DNA of 64,000 nucleotides from Solibacillus daqui (lineage in GTDB: Bacteria; Bacillota; Bacilli; Bacillales_A; Planococcaceae), in NCBI RefSeq assembly GCF_028747805.1, contig NZ_CP114887.1, forward strand, positions 1,357,501-1,421,500, written 5' to 3'. The notes under the pieces are model-generated. The model had not been told where the DNA came from. It worked only from the letters and a program-made list of their open reading frames with translations, and made no database searches. The translations under genes were made by a program, and so were the position numbers. Shown here in pieces: positions 26,501 to 36,908 of the stretch (position 1 is its first letter; every line of letters starts with the position of its first letter).

Positions 26501-27523
26501 ATGACAAACTATCAAGCAGGAATTTATAAAGGTGCTAATTTAGTAGAAGTAGAGGAGCGCTCAATGCCAAAAGTCGGTCCAAATGATGTCTTATTACGTA
26601 ATTTACGTGGGGGTATTTGCGGTACGGATATTAATATTGTGAAATACGGTTCTGAAATGGGCATTCGTTTTGAGCAGGAATTCGGCCATGAATTTGCGGG
26701 CATTATTGAAGCAAAAGGGGAAAATGTAGCAGATTTAGAAGTGGGGATGTTTGTTGCTGTTAACCCGATTACAGCAAAACGCGCAGGTCGTCGTTATTCT
26801 TTGGAAGCGGGCGGGTTTTCACAATATATTATAATAGAAGATGCAAAAAAGCATCATAATTTATATCCGTTAAACGATGATGTATCACCTGAAGAGGGGA
26901 CGTTAGTGGAACCGATGAGTGTAGGCTGTCACGGTGCATTTTCTGTGAAGCCACAAACAGATGAAAATATTGTTATTTTAGGTGCGGGTCCAATTGGTTT
27001 ATCGGCTGCAGCGATGTTAATCGGTGAAGGAATTACAAATGTTGCAGTAGTAGATATGGTAGGTTGGCGTTTAGAAAAGGCAAAAGAAATTGGCGCAACT
27101 GTTGTGGATACATCAAAGGTATCGTTAGTAGAAGGCCTTACTGATATCTTTGGTACAGTAAATGTATACGGTGTAGATGTACCAAATGTAGATGCATTTG
27201 TTGATGCAGCAGGCGCGGCACCATTATTTACACAAGTGATGGAAATTGTTAAACCAAATGCTCGTATTGCGGTTATCGCAGTGTATAAAAATGAAGTACC
27301 TATAAGCTTAGCACAAGTGATGAGTAAAGAGGTGCAAATTGTTGGGGCGTCAGGTTATACGAACGAGGATATTTTAAAAGTAATTAAACATTTAAACAAC
27401 AAGAAAACAAATATTGCAACAATGGTAACGCAAGTGTATCCGCTAAGCGAGATCCAAACAGCGTTCGACACAGCAATTGCTGGCAAGGATTCAATCAAAG
27501 TAATTGTTGATGTAACGAACTAA
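26501..27523 (+). CDS. Zinc-type alcohol/polyol dehydrogenase (MDR superfamily)
   Basis: 340 residues. Catalytic zinc ligands are visible as Cys in GGICGTD and His-Glu in FGHEFAG; the nucleotide fold motif is VILGAGPIGLSAAAML. The structural-zinc lobe usually carrying four cysteines is replaced by NPITAKRAGRRYSLEAGG, which has none, so only the catalytic zinc is expected. NAD(P)-dependent oxidation of an unknown alcohol or polyol. ATG 26501 follows AAGGGGG. The adjacent damaged TetR gene may leave it constitutive. Confidence 0.85.
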   Translation: MTNYQAGIYKGANLVEVEERSMPKVGPNDVLLRNLRGGICGTDINIVKYGSEMGIRFEQEFGHEFAGIIEAKGENVADLEVGMFVAVNPITAKRAGRRYSLEAGGFSQYIIIEDAKKHHNLYPLNDDVSPEEGTLVEPMSVGCHGAFSVKPQTDENIVILGAGPIGLSAAAMLIGEGITNVAVVDMVGWRLEKAKEIGATVVDTSKVSLVEGLTDIFGTVNVYGVDVPNVDAFVDAAGAAPLFTQVMEIVKPNARIAVIAVYKNEVPISLAQVMSKEVQIVGASGYTNEDILKVIKHLNNKKTNIATMVTQVYPLSEIQTAFDTAIAGKDSIKVIVDVTN

Positions 27524-27538
27524 TTAACAAAGTAAGTG

Positions 27539-27564
27539 AGCCTGCTTCGTAATAGAAGCAGGCT
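27539..27564. terminator. Bidirectional terminator after the dehydrogenase gene
   Basis: AGCCTGCTTC (27539-27548) and GAAGCAGGCT (27555-27564) pair perfectly around a 6-base loop, between converging genes. Confidence 0.7.
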
Positions 27565-27571
27565 AAAATTG

Positions 27572-28606
27572 TTATTCCACAGCTTTTTCTAAAATCGTAA
27601 ACTTCTTATTGTCACAATCAATTTCAGCAAGTATACCGTATGGCAAAATAAACTTTGGCTCTGTATGCCCGAAATTCATGTTATACAGTACTGGTAAGTG
27701 TTCAAGATTATATTCTTTTAGCACCTTTAAAATTTCGGTTTTATATTCTTCGTAATACTTCTCGTTTTGAGGTTTACCGAATATGATGCCGTTTGCTTGC
27801 TGTAAAATACCTTGTAAGGCATAGTTTCGTAGCCAGTAGCGTAAATTATTTGGCTTTGGTAGCTCTTCAGACGTTTCAAAAAAGAGAATGCTATCTTGCC
27901 AATGTTCTTTGTTTGGCCAAAGTGAGGTGCCATTCACGAAATTTAACACTTCAATACAGCCACCGATTAAGCGTCCTTGTACTGTACCGGCTCCTTGTAG
28001 TACCTCATAGCCTCTGTTATTATTGCGCATTGTACGGCGAGTGTATTTGTTTGATTGACTCCAATCTAAAAATTCACTCGTCCATTTTGGGGCGGGTAAG
28101 ATTTCACCAATTACCTCGCTTGAAAACAATGTGCGTTCTATTGATTCAATTGTATAAGGGTCCATTTCAACATTTTCTGCAAAATCAGTTAAAATAGCTG
28201 GTCCATAGAATGATGAGATGCCTACCTTTAAGCAAAATAAATGCGAAATTGTTGTATCAGAATACCCCATAAAAATCTTTGGATTGTCACGAATCACATC
28301 AAAATCTATATATGGTAGTAGCCGAACACTATCCTCACCACCGATATTTGCGATGATGGCTTTAATATTGGAATCCTGAAACGCCGCCATTAAATCTTCG
28401 GCGCGTGCTTCTGGATGCTCGTATAAATACTGTGCACCTTTCAAACTGTTTGGCATGGCAATAACGTTCAAGCCAAATACTTCCTCAAGCCTTCTTACTC
28501 CTTGTTCATAGCGCCAGCGTAAATCTATTTCACCTGCTCCACCCCATGAAGGGCTAATTGTGGCAACTGTATCACCACGCTTAAGTTTTGTTGGTTTCTT
28601 TAGCAT
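27572..28606 (-). CDS. S66 family peptidase (LD-carboxypeptidase / MccF-like)
   Basis: 344 residues. The S66 serine lies in FMGYSDTTISHLF, preceded by IIANIGGEDSVRLL, and the late His region is NFGHTEPKFILPYG. Family members cut LD bonds in muropeptides, or, in MccF, inactivate microcin C and similar aminoacyl nucleotides. The internal length and NIGGEDSVRLLPY stretch look closer to the MccF branch. ATG 28606 has GAGGTG six bases upstream; ATG 28612 is possible. Monocistronic. Confidence 0.82.
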   Translation of the reverse strand: MLKKPTKLKRGDTVATISPSWGGAGEIDLRWRYEQGVRRLEEVFGLNVIAMPNSLKGAQYLYEHPEARAEDLMAAFQDSNIKAIIANIGGEDSVRLLPYIDFDVIRDNPKIFMGYSDTTISHLFCLKVGISSFYGPAILTDFAENVEMDPYTIESIERTLFSSEVIGEILPAPKWTSEFLDWSQSNKYTRRTMRNNNRGYEVLQGAGTVQGRLIGGCIEVLNFVNGTSLWPNKEHWQDSILFFETSEELPKPNNLRYWLRNYALQGILQQANGIIFGKPQNEKYYEEYKTEILKVLKEYNLEHLPVLYNMNFGHTEPKFILPYGILAEIDCDNKKFTILEKAVE

Positions 28607-28778
28607 CCTCATCACCTCAAATGGATTAGTAAGTAAAAATATGTAAATGCTATTGTAGCGGATTCTGAGACAATTTGCTAGAGAAAATTGCATTACCTGT
28701 TTTTCTAACTTTTCTTTTCGCTTAAAGTTACGGTATGATACAGGTTATACATAGTTTTAGCAAGAAAGGGCGTTAACA

Positions 28779-29798
28779 ATGGGGAGTGAATTTGATTTAT
28801 TCGAACATACGAATGAGCAAATAATGGTTTCATCATCACCAGTGGTTGAAGCGATTGGGCTATTAATGGCTTATGAAGCATCAAATAAAATAGAGATTTT
28901 TGAGCAATATCCTGAGCTATTGAGACTTATAGAACAGCATTCATTTATAGAAATTTTAAAGTCTATACCTGTTAATCACCGTTATCAATTATTGGAGTTT
29001 TTACTTCCAATTCCACAGCTCACATCTATTACGTTATTTGCAGAGAAATTACGTGATTTGAAAAACGAATTTGTTTTGTATTATTTTTGGAATGAGGAAA
29101 TTTCGTTGGAAACAATCCACACACTGTTAAGAGATCCAACACAAATCACACAAATAGAGCGCACCTATTATTGGCAAGATAATGAGACACTTCACTTCTC
29201 ACAGTATCTGGTGGAAAATGTTACAACCTTTAAGCGACAATTAGCAGATTTGTTCATTCAAATTGCAGACAACGAAGCTTTTTCGAAATTACTAAACGCG
29301 AAACAAGATTCGATTAAACAAGCAATAACGACGGTAGAAAATTTAAAACTAGAGCCATTAGCAAGAGCGCAATATGTGATGGGAAAAACGTTTAGACGTG
29401 TGCACGATTATAAACTGTATCATTTTATTCCGAGCTACTGCATGTCACCGTATCGTGTTCGCATTTTTAATGATGATGTGTGTTATATCATTTTCGGAAC
29501 GACAACACCTGTTGAAGATAAGCGTGAAAAAAGTGAGCACTTAGCAAAGCAACTAAAGGCAATCGGTGACCCGAATCGCTTGTTAATGTTAAATATGCTG
29601 GCATCTAATAAAGAATACGGGGCAAAGCTTGCAGAATATTTAGGGATTACAACGGCTACTGTATCGCACCATATTGAAATATTGAAAAAAGTTAATCTTA
29701 TTACGGAAGAAAAAATCGGGACAATAAAATATTTTACTGCAAATAAAGAACAGCTAAACGAGCTACTTCAAGCAATGCAGCACTTTTTAAAAGCTTAA
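28779..29798 (+). CDS. ArsR-type HTH regulator with long N-terminal domain
   Basis: 339 residues. The C-terminal 90 residues are an ArsR winged helix: KQLKAIGDPNRLLMLNMLA, then TTATVSHHIEILKKVNLI. The first 240 residues form an alpha-rich domain resembling DUF5937, probably the ligand sensor. No cysteine metal site is seen in the HTH, so it is unlikely to sense metals. It precedes a three-gene ABC exporter, and inverted repeats stand between, so it probably represses that operon. Start ATG 28779 with AAGGG site upstream. Confidence 0.82.
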   Translation: MGSEFDLFEHTNEQIMVSSSPVVEAIGLLMAYEASNKIEIFEQYPELLRLIEQHSFIEILKSIPVNHRYQLLEFLLPIPQLTSITLFAEKLRDLKNEFVLYYFWNEEISLETIHTLLRDPTQITQIERTYYWQDNETLHFSQYLVENVTTFKRQLADLFIQIADNEAFSKLLNAKQDSIKQAITTVENLKLEPLARAQYVMGKTFRRVHDYKLYHFIPSYCMSPYRVRIFNDDVCYIIFGTTTPVEDKREKSEHLAKQLKAIGDPNRLLMLNMLASNKEYGAKLAEYLGITTATVSHHIEILKKVNLITEEKIGTIKYFTANKEQLNELLQAMQHFLKA

Positions 29799-29819
29799 TC
29801 GTGATGATTAAGCTTTTTC
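29789..29819 (+). terminator. Terminator overlapping the regulator stop codon
   Basis: AAAAGCTTAATC pairs with GATTAAGCTTTT around GTGAT; its left arm contains the TAA stop. Confidence 0.65.
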
Positions 29820-29846
29820 ATTTTTCTAAAAACTATTGCAATTTAC

Positions 29847-29884
29847 ATATTAGATAATTATCATATTAGATATCAATCTAATAT
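29847..29884 (+). promoter_or_regulatory. Operator: three ATATTAGAT half-sites before the ABC operon
   Basis: ATATTAGAT occurs at 29847-29855 and 29863-29871, and as its complement ATCTAATAT at 29876-29884. The last two form a perfect 9-base inverted repeat with a 4-base spacer; the first is a direct repeat 16 bases earlier. Ideal for a dimeric ArsR-type winged helix. Confidence 0.65.
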
Positions 29885-29898
29885 TGGGGGTCAATCAA

Positions 29899-30870
29899 AT
29901 GACGAGCGCAGTAATTGAAGTGGAAAATGTCCAAAGAATGTATCAAATCAAATCTGGATTTTGGAAAAAGTCTACGAAGCAGGTTGAAGCGGTAAAGGGG
30001 ATTTCATTTGAGGTAAACAAAGGAGAAATTTTTGGGCTACTCGGTCCAAACGGTGCTGGAAAAACAACAACGATTAAAATGCTCACGACAATGCTTATTC
30101 CGAGTGCTGGTACTATCAAAATTTTTGGATTAGACCCGGTGAGTGAACATAAAGCGCTTAGACCACGTATTAATTTCATTTTAGGTGGAGAGCGTAATTT
30201 ATATTGGCGCTTATCAGCCTATGACAATTTAGCGTATTTCGCAGATTTATATAAAATTCCACGAGCGGTACAACAAACCAAAATTCCAGAGTTACTAAGG
30301 CTTGTAGATCTTGAAGAAGCTGCGCATCGCAAAGTGGAAACATTTTCAAAAGGCATGAAGCAGCGTTTACAAATTGCACGTGGCTTATTAAATAATCCGG
30401 AAATCTTATTTTTAGATGAACCGTCAATCGGTTTAGATCCGATAAGTGCGCGTAAATTACGTGATTTAATCAAAAATTTAAATGCACAAGGAACAACGAT
30501 TGTATTAACAACGCACTACATGTTTGAGGCAGATGAGCTTTGCGACCGTATTGCGTTTATAAACAATGGTGAAATTATTGCCATTGATACGCCGAAAAAT
30601 TTAAAACAATATACGAACCAGCAATCGATTGTCGAATGTACAATTGTCGGTTCTCCTGTACAGGAGCTACGCGATTCATTAGCGGAAGAACAAATTAACG
30701 TAATGGAAATGCAGCCATTACAAAATGGCGTGAAGGTAAGAATATCAACAGAGCAGCCTCAGCAAATTGTAATGGTGTTATATAATTCGGCACAATTTCA
30801 TGTTGTCGATTTAGCTATCGCAAAGCCGACACTTGAAGATGCATATATTGCGATGATTGGAGGGAACTAA
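29899..30870 (+). CDS. ABC transporter ATP-binding protein, DrrA-like
   Basis: 323 residues. Walker A GPNGAGKTTT, signature TFSKGMKQRL, Walker B LFLDEPSIGLDP and switch TTHYMFEADE are all present. The extra C-terminal region of about 80 residues is typical of the DrrA drug-exporter class. It powers the two following permeases. ATG 29899 has GGGGG ten bases upstream. First gene of a three-gene operon with 1-base gaps. Confidence 0.9.
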   Translation: MTSAVIEVENVQRMYQIKSGFWKKSTKQVEAVKGISFEVNKGEIFGLLGPNGAGKTTTIKMLTTMLIPSAGTIKIFGLDPVSEHKALRPRINFILGGERNLYWRLSAYDNLAYFADLYKIPRAVQQTKIPELLRLVDLEEAAHRKVETFSKGMKQRLQIARGLLNNPEILFLDEPSIGLDPISARKLRDLIKNLNAQGTTIVLTTHYMFEADELCDRIAFINNGEIIAIDTPKNLKQYTNQQSIVECTIVGSPVQELRDSLAEEQINVMEMQPLQNGVKVRISTEQPQQIVMVLYNSAQFHVVDLAIAKPTLEDAYIAMIGGN

Positions 30871-30871
30871 T

Positions 30872-31645
30872 ATGCACGCATTTTTACATAGTATTGTACT
30901 GCAAATGAAGCTTTCAATGGCGCGCCCGATGTTTCAATTTACGATTTGGATATCGCCACTTTTTTATGCAACGATCACCTATTTTATTTATGGTAATCAA
31001 TCACCTGAACGCATTTTCCAATATGTTGTATTAGGGGCGGGCTTTATGGGATTATGGACATCGATTGTTTATTCCTCTGCAAGTGATATTAATCGCGAGC
31101 GTATGTATGGCACATTAGAAAATATATTTGTGGCGCCTGCATCATTCGCGGTCATATTAATGGGAAAGATTGTTGGAAATACGGTTTGGGGTTTTATTTC
31201 GATGGTGCTAGCGTTTTTCTATTTAGCCGTTGTGTTTCAAATAAAAATGCCAGCTTTAAACATCGCGTTAGTTGTGTTAGCACTGCTCGTTGTAATGATG
31301 GCAATTTCAGTTTTTGCATTTGTCATGGCACTTATTTTTACATTATCTCAACAGGCTGAAGCGTTAATGAATTTTATTGAATACCCGATTTTTTTAATTT
31401 GTGGTTTCTTATTTCCAATCTCCATTTTACCGATTTGGATACAGCCGATTTCGTATCTATTGCCACCAACATTTGCGATTGAGCTATTACGCGCTGTGAC
31501 GAATGGAAAGTCTACCATAAATGATATAACTGAGGCCTTTTTACACCTTGGTGCAGTGACGCTAGTTTACTTCATTATTGGGGTTGTTACGTATAAAGCA
31601 GTGGATCATAAAGCAAGAATTGATGGAAAGCTAGGTGTTTATTAA
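30872..31645 (+). CDS. ABC-2 type permease, first subunit
   Basis: 257 residues with six membrane helices, ABC-2 family (FAVILMGKIVGNTVWG, then PIFLICGFLFPISILPIWIQPISYLLP). ATG 30872 follows the ATPase stop by one base, with GGAGGG upstream. It pairs with the next permease to form a heterodimeric channel. Confidence 0.85.
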   Translation: MHAFLHSIVLQMKLSMARPMFQFTIWISPLFYATITYFIYGNQSPERIFQYVVLGAGFMGLWTSIVYSSASDINRERMYGTLENIFVAPASFAVILMGKIVGNTVWGFISMVLAFFYLAVVFQIKMPALNIALVVLALLVVMMAISVFAFVMALIFTLSQQAEALMNFIEYPIFLICGFLFPISILPIWIQPISYLLPPTFAIELLRAVTNGKSTINDITEAFLHLGAVTLVYFIIGVVTYKAVDHKARIDGKLGVY

Positions 31646-31646
31646 T

Positions 31647-32435
31647 ATGGAAAGTTTACTAAGATTTACACGACATGCAAAACTATCATATACAGCGTTG
31701 TTTGGTTTTATTAATCCGAAAACGTATATACTCGTGATGTTATTAAATCCGTTAACGCAAATTTTGTTTTTTGGGATGCTTGTAAATTATGTGTATGAGG
31801 GGGAAGGGCTAGCTGGCTATATTGCTGCTAATGCACTGCTTTTATGTGTGATGAGCGCGGTATTTGGCATGATGTCTGTGGTAACGTCCGATCGTGGAAT
31901 GGGGACACTACCAATAGTAATGGCTTCACCTGCTTCCAAAAGTGTGCTATTTTTTGCAAGGTCTGTTCCGCATATTTTTAATGGTGTTTTCACAGCTTGC
32001 TTAGGGCTTGGATTTGGACTGTTATTATTTAATATTTCGATTCCTGTTTCAGCTGTATTACCACTAATCGTTGTTTGGTTTGTTTCGATTTTTTCTGCTT
32101 GCTGTCTAGGGCTCATATTAGCATCATGCAGCTTTTGGACGCCCTCGATGCATTTGTTGTCAAATCTTTTAGGTAGTGTCTTACTTCTATTAAGTGGGGC
32201 CAATTATTCGTTATCAGTCATGCCAAGTTGGTTAAGTGAGCTGGCAAAGTTTTTTCCATTAACGCGTGGAGTAGAGTTAACAAAAGCACTTGTAACGGAA
32301 GGGCATTCGCCGCAATTTTTTCAACTCATGACACAGGAATTATTACTTGGCTGTCTCTATTTTATCATTAGTCTTGTTGCCATTCGATATGCTGAGTATT
32401 TGGCAAGGGTAAAGGGGACAATGGAGTTAAGTTAA
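31647..32435 (+). CDS. ABC-2 type permease, second subunit
   Basis: 262 residues and six helices (ending FPLTRGVELTKALV and a last helix LLLGCLYFIISLVAIRYAEY). Begins one base after the first permease stop. Last gene of the exporter operon; cargo unknown. The whole unit follows its own ArsR-type regulator. Confidence 0.83.
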   Translation: MESLLRFTRHAKLSYTALFGFINPKTYILVMLLNPLTQILFFGMLVNYVYEGEGLAGYIAANALLLCVMSAVFGMMSVVTSDRGMGTLPIVMASPASKSVLFFARSVPHIFNGVFTACLGLGFGLLLFNISIPVSAVLPLIVVWFVSIFSACCLGLILASCSFWTPSMHLLSNLLGSVLLLLSGANYSLSVMPSWLSELAKFFPLTRGVELTKALVTEGHSPQFFQLMTQELLLGCLYFIISLVAIRYAEYLARVKGTMELS

Positions 32436-32449
32436 TAGCTGATAAATGA

Positions 32450-32500
32450 AAAGACTTACATCCGGTTTCAGTACCGAATGTAGGTCTTATTTATTTTTTA
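32450..32500 (+). terminator. Terminator of the ABC exporter operon
   Basis: AAGACTTACATCCGG pairs with CCGAATGTAGGTCTT (two G-U pairs), then a T-rich stretch. Confidence 0.7.
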
Positions 32501-32897
32501 CAGTATGTAAGTGATGGAAATGTATTCGCGGATAAGCTTGTCATAATAAGAAGAATATTAAAGGTAAAAGCACGAGTCCACAAAGGATGACTACTTGGTA
32601 ATAGTTTTTGATAACGATTTTTATATTTCGGGAATTTTTGGAGAAAAGTAATGGTGAAAACAAATGCTTTTGAAGTAATTTTGAATATATAGTACCGTAT
32701 AAAAATTTATTGTTAGAAAAAATAATACTATTGGGTAAAAAGGTTTAGCTATAAACTTTTATTTATTAATAAATTTTACTAAATAAATGTGCGTAAAGAA
32801 CGATGTCGGTACAAAGTTGATATGATATATTGTGGAAATGATTAATATATTGAGAAAATATATGGGATTTTTGTGATAGAGAGGGGTATTTTTTATA
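32501..32897. other. Gene-free stretch before the first chemoreceptor
   Basis: AT-rich. I see no supported gene. On the minus strand about 68 codons are open (about 32498-32705, including RYQKLLPSSHPLWTRAFTFN) but without a start codon or ribosome site; possibly a relic of a membrane protein gene. Confidence 0.35.
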
Positions 32898-34589
32898 ATG
32901 AAACAATTTAGTTTCAAATCAGTTAGGGCAAAAATATTAAGTGCTTTTTTTGTAGTAATTATTTTCATTTTCGGGTTTAGTACATACAGTTATTTTGCAA
33001 ATGCTCGAATTCTATCGAATGCTGAAAATATCATTGAAAAAGAGCTACAACTTTTAACAGCGAGTGAAAAATTGTCGTCTTCGATAAGCAATCGTACATC
33101 GGCATCGAAAAGCTATTTATTGAATGGGAATGCTGGCGCTAAAGACTCGTTTGAAGATTATGTTAAAATTGCCGGAGAAAATTATGCAATCATTAATGAA
33201 TTGGAAGCAAATGAGAATTTGACTGAAATTGCGGATAAGGCGACAGAATGGGGAGAAATTGTCCGAACACAAGTATTTGATGTATACGATCAGGGGAATA
33301 AGGAGCTTGCCATTCAAAATTTAGCAAAGGCTGATTTACTCGCATGGGAAGTAATGAACGGCTATGAGGAATTCGCAAATTCAAAAAAAGAATCTATCAA
33401 TAAACTGGGTAAAGAGATGGTTGAACAGTCGAAGGTATCAATGTACTTAGGTGCATCCATTGGTACGCTAATTATTATACTATCAGTTATCGTTGCCTAC
33501 ATTACAGCGCGCATTATTACTACACCGATTAAGGAAGTTGTAAAAAGAATTACAGCGATGGCAGACGGCGATATGAGCCTACCACCATTAAAACAAAAAA
33601 CGCAAGATGAGATTGGATTACTTGTCCAATCGACGAACACAATGAATGGTAAGCTACATGACTTATTAAGCACAATTCATGGGGTTTCTGCAAACGTAGC
33701 AGCAAGTAGTGAGGAGCTAGCACAATCTGCTGTTGGTGTAAAAGATGGCTCACAGCAAATTGCCATGACAATGACAGACTTGGCGGAAGGTTCAGAATCG
33801 CAAGCAAGCAGTGCAAGTGATTTAGCCAATATGATGGAAAGTTTTAAAGTAAATGTGCAGCAAGCTACAGAACAAGGAACGACAATGGCCAAGGGTTCTC
33901 TAACGGTATTACAATTAACAGAAACAGGTCAAGGATTGATGAATGCCTCAACACAGCAAATGTATACAATTGACCGCATCGTACAAGAAGCGGTATCAAA
34001 GGTAGAGGGATTAAATAGTCAATCACAGGAAATTTCAAAATTAGTAGAAGTAATTGACGGCATTGCAAATCAAACAAACTTACTCGCACTAAATGCGGCA
34101 ATTGAAGCGGCAAGAGCTGGGGAACAGGGGAAAGGCTTTGCAGTAGTAGCAGATGAAGTGCGTAAATTAGCAGAGCAAGTATCTCTTTCTGTTACAGATA
34201 TTTCTTCGATTGTAACACGTATTCAAAGCGAAACAACGAATGTCACGATGTCCCTACAAACAGGTTATGACGAAGTGAAAAAAGGTACCGCACAAATAAC
34301 AGAAACTGGTGAAACGTTTAACACTATTTCGACAGCTGTCAATCGTATGTCGATGACGATTCAAAGTATTACGGAAAATCTACTTGGAATTTCTACGACA
34401 ACAGAGCAAATTAATCGCTCAATTGACGAGATTGCAGCCATTACTCAGGAATCGGCTGCCGGTGTAGAACAAACAACGGCGACGATTGAAGAAACAGCAG
34501 GAACAATGGAAGAAATCGCGAATAATACAGACCAATTAGCAATTCTCGCGGAAAATTTAAATACCCAAGTACAGCAGTTTAAACTATAA
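32898..34589 (+). CDS. Methyl-accepting chemotaxis protein (first of a tandem pair)
   Basis: 563 residues. TM1 at about 13-32, an external helical domain to about 180 of the four-helix-bundle size, TM2 at about 184-206, a HAMP domain, then the signalling hairpin with tip [48 protein letters not shown] sequence. It relays a ligand signal to CheA through CheW. RBS GAGAGGGG upstream. Its signalling half is almost identical to the next gene, while the sensor half is not. Confidence 0.93.
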   Translation: MKQFSFKSVRAKILSAFFVVIIFIFGFSTYSYFANARILSNAENIIEKELQLLTASEKLSSSISNRTSASKSYLLNGNAGAKDSFEDYVKIAGENYAIINELEANENLTEIADKATEWGEIVRTQVFDVYDQGNKELAIQNLAKADLLAWEVMNGYEEFANSKKESINKLGKEMVEQSKVSMYLGASIGTLIIILSVIVAYITARIITTPIKEVVKRITAMADGDMSLPPLKQKTQDEIGLLVQSTNTMNGKLHDLLSTIHGVSANVAASSEELAQSAVGVKDGSQQIAMTMTDLAEGSESQASSASDLANMMESFKVNVQQATEQGTTMAKGSLTVLQLTETGQGLMNASTQQMYTIDRIVQEAVSKVEGLNSQSQEISKLVEVIDGIANQTNLLALNAAIEAARAGEQGKGFAVVADEVRKLAEQVSLSVTDISSIVTRIQSETTNVTMSLQTGYDEVKKGTAQITETGETFNTISTAVNRMSMTIQSITENLLGISTTTEQINRSIDEIAAITQESAAGVEQTTATIEETAGTMEEIANNTDQLAILAENLNTQVQQFKL

Positions 34590-34594
34590 AAAAT

Positions 34595-34640
34595 AAAGTC
34601 TTCATCGAGATGTGTATGTGCACTCTATGAAGACTTTTCT
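34595..34640 (+). terminator. Terminator of the first chemoreceptor gene
   Basis: AAAGTCTTCAT pairs with ATGAAGACTTT, followed by T residues. Confidence 0.75.
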
Positions 34641-34922
34641 TCTAATTAAAGAATATCTTAAAATGCTAAGTATTTAAGACTATGTTACTCCAAAATATGC
34701 CCCTTCTCGAGATACCTATCTTTTATTTTTAATTTGAATATTCAAATTATAGTGAATTTTATCTATTAAATAGGTATTTATAAATAGTGATATAGCTTCT
34801 TTATAATATTTTTCATATAAGAAATGTGCAATTAGGTAATATGCGATATAGAAGGGGTATGCTATATTTGTCTATAGAAAATAAAATGTAATATGTACCA
34901 AAAATAGAAAGGAATACATAAT

Positions 34923-36617
34923 ATGAAGAAAAATAAAAAGTTTCAATCCATTAAAAAAAGGTTATTAACCGCATTCTTATTTGTATCTTTTTATATAGTC
35001 TGTTTTACTATATATAATTATTTTGCAAATGAGCGTTTAGTCTCTACGGGCGAAACTATGGTAAATAAGGAATTACAAATACTTACAGCAAGTGAAAAAT
35101 TGGTAGAATCGATTAATAATCGAAATTTGGCTGAGAAAAACTATGTATTATCAGGAAATAAAAAATATATAGACGAATTTTATAGCCATAGTGAAATTGC
35201 AGAGACTAATAGTGCCATCCTGATGGAACTAGGTGCAGATGGAAATTTAACGGAACTCAAAGAAAAAGCTCTAGAGTGGGAAAAAATTGTCCAAACAGAA
35301 GTATTTGATGAATATGGTAAAGGTAATACAGACCAGGCATATCAAAATATGATGGCTACAGATAATTTGGCTACCGAAATAAAAGGAGGCTATGATAAAT
35401 TAGCACGAGCTAAAGAAGAGTCCATAAATAAACTGGGTAATGACATGGTTTCACAGTTGGAGCGAATTAAGACGTTAGGGATAATCATTGGTGCAATTAT
35501 TGTAATACTTGCAATTATCACTGCATTTGTTATGTCAAGAATTATTGCAGAACCACTTAAAGTAGCTATCCAAAAACTAAAAGCTATTTCAGAAGGTGAT
35601 TTAAGTCAGCCGCCATTAATACATAAAGCGCAAGATGAAATTGGGTTACTTATTCAATCGACGAACACTGTGAACAGTATGCTTCAGAGCGTATTGAGCT
35701 CGATAAATGAAGTTTCTGAAAATGTAGCGGCAAGTAGTGAGGAGCTAGCACAATCTGCTGTTGGTGTAAAAGATGGCTCACAGCAAATTGCCATGACAAT
35801 GACAGACTTGGCGGAAGGTTCAGAATCTCAAGCAAGCAGTGCAAGTGATTTAGCAAATATGATGGAAAGTTTTAAAGTAAATGTACAGCAAGCAACTGAC
35901 GAAGGAACAACAATGGCCAATGGCTCTCAAGTGGTATTACAATTAACAGAAACAGGTCAAGGATTGATGAATGCTTCTACTCAGCAGATGTATACAATCG
36001 ATCGCATTGTTCAAGAGGCCGTGTCTAAAGTTGAGGGATTAAATAGCCAATCACAAGAAATTTCAAAATTAGTAGAAGTAATTGATGGCATTGCAAATCA
36101 AACGAATTTACTAGCATTAAATGCGGCAATTGAAGCGGCAAGAGCGGGTGAACAGGGGAAAGGCTTTGCGGTTGTAGCGGATGAAGTGCGTAAATTAGCT
36201 GAGCAAGTATCTCTTTCTGTAACAGATATTTCTTCGATTGTAACACGTATTCAAAGCGAAACAACGAATGTCACAATGTCCCTACAATCAGGTTATGACG
36301 AAGTGAAAAAAGGTACCGCACAAATAACAGAAACTGGCGAAACGTTTAACACTATTTCGACAGCTGTCAATCGTATGTCTACAAGCATTCAAAGTATTAC
36401 AGAAAATCTATACGGAATTTCTGCAACAACGGAGCAAATTAACCGTTCAATTGACGAAATTGCGGCAATTACCGAGGAATCGGCTGCCGGTGTAGAACAA
36501 ACAACGGCTACGATTGAAGAGACAGTAGGTACAATGGAAGGAATCGTTACTAGCTCGGAACGACTAGCTACAATGGCTGAAGACATAAATACAAAAATGA
36601 AACGATTTAAGCTATAA
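34923..36617 (+). CDS. Methyl-accepting chemotaxis protein (second of a tandem pair)
   Basis: 564 residues with the same layout: TM1 about 12-31, external domain to about 180, TM2 about 183-205, HAMP, signalling domain. From about residue 265 onward the protein and DNA are nearly identical to the upstream gene; for example about 100 bases starting at 35730 match those at 33701. The sensor domains share only a family resemblance (TASEKL, ESINKLG). Start ATG 34923 with AGAAAGGA upstream. Separate terminators make two transcripts likely. Confidence 0.93.
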   Translation: MKKNKKFQSIKKRLLTAFLFVSFYIVCFTIYNYFANERLVSTGETMVNKELQILTASEKLVESINNRNLAEKNYVLSGNKKYIDEFYSHSEIAETNSAILMELGADGNLTELKEKALEWEKIVQTEVFDEYGKGNTDQAYQNMMATDNLATEIKGGYDKLARAKEESINKLGNDMVSQLERIKTLGIIIGAIIVILAIITAFVMSRIIAEPLKVAIQKLKAISEGDLSQPPLIHKAQDEIGLLIQSTNTVNSMLQSVLSSINEVSENVAASSEELAQSAVGVKDGSQQIAMTMTDLAEGSESQASSASDLANMMESFKVNVQQATDEGTTMANGSQVVLQLTETGQGLMNASTQQMYTIDRIVQEAVSKVEGLNSQSQEISKLVEVIDGIANQTNLLALNAAIEAARAGEQGKGFAVVADEVRKLAEQVSLSVTDISSIVTRIQSETTNVTMSLQSGYDEVKKGTAQITETGETFNTISTAVNRMSTSIQSITENLYGISATTEQINRSIDEIAAITEESAAGVEQTTATIEETVGTMEGIVTSSERLATMAEDINTKMKRFKL

Positions 36618-36625
36618 AAGTAAAA

Positions 36626-36672
36626 TAGTCTTCATATGTATGTGGATATGCATACAATGAAGGCTTTTTCTT
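36626..36672 (+). terminator. Terminator of the second chemoreceptor gene
   Basis: AGTCTTCAT and TGTATG pair with CATACA and ATGAAGGCT, then TTTTT. Confidence 0.65.
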
Positions 36673-36908
36673 TTGACGATTGTTGCTTAGATTTTATTGC
36701 GAAAAATTTGATTTATTTGTAGTGTTGAATTATTTAATTACAACATTTCTGAAAACGCTACAAATGTACAAGCAGAACAAAGTGTATAATCCAGAACTAT
36801 GTATATTTATGTGAATTTGGAATTTAATTGAATTCTTATAATTATTCATATACAATAATATTTATAAACGGACGTAAGAGGGAATCAATTTTTGGAAGAA
36901 GTGTTTCA

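Noticed and set aside
32498..32705. Minus-strand open stretch containing PLWTRAFTFN
   Set aside because: No start codon or ribosome site; at most a gene relic.
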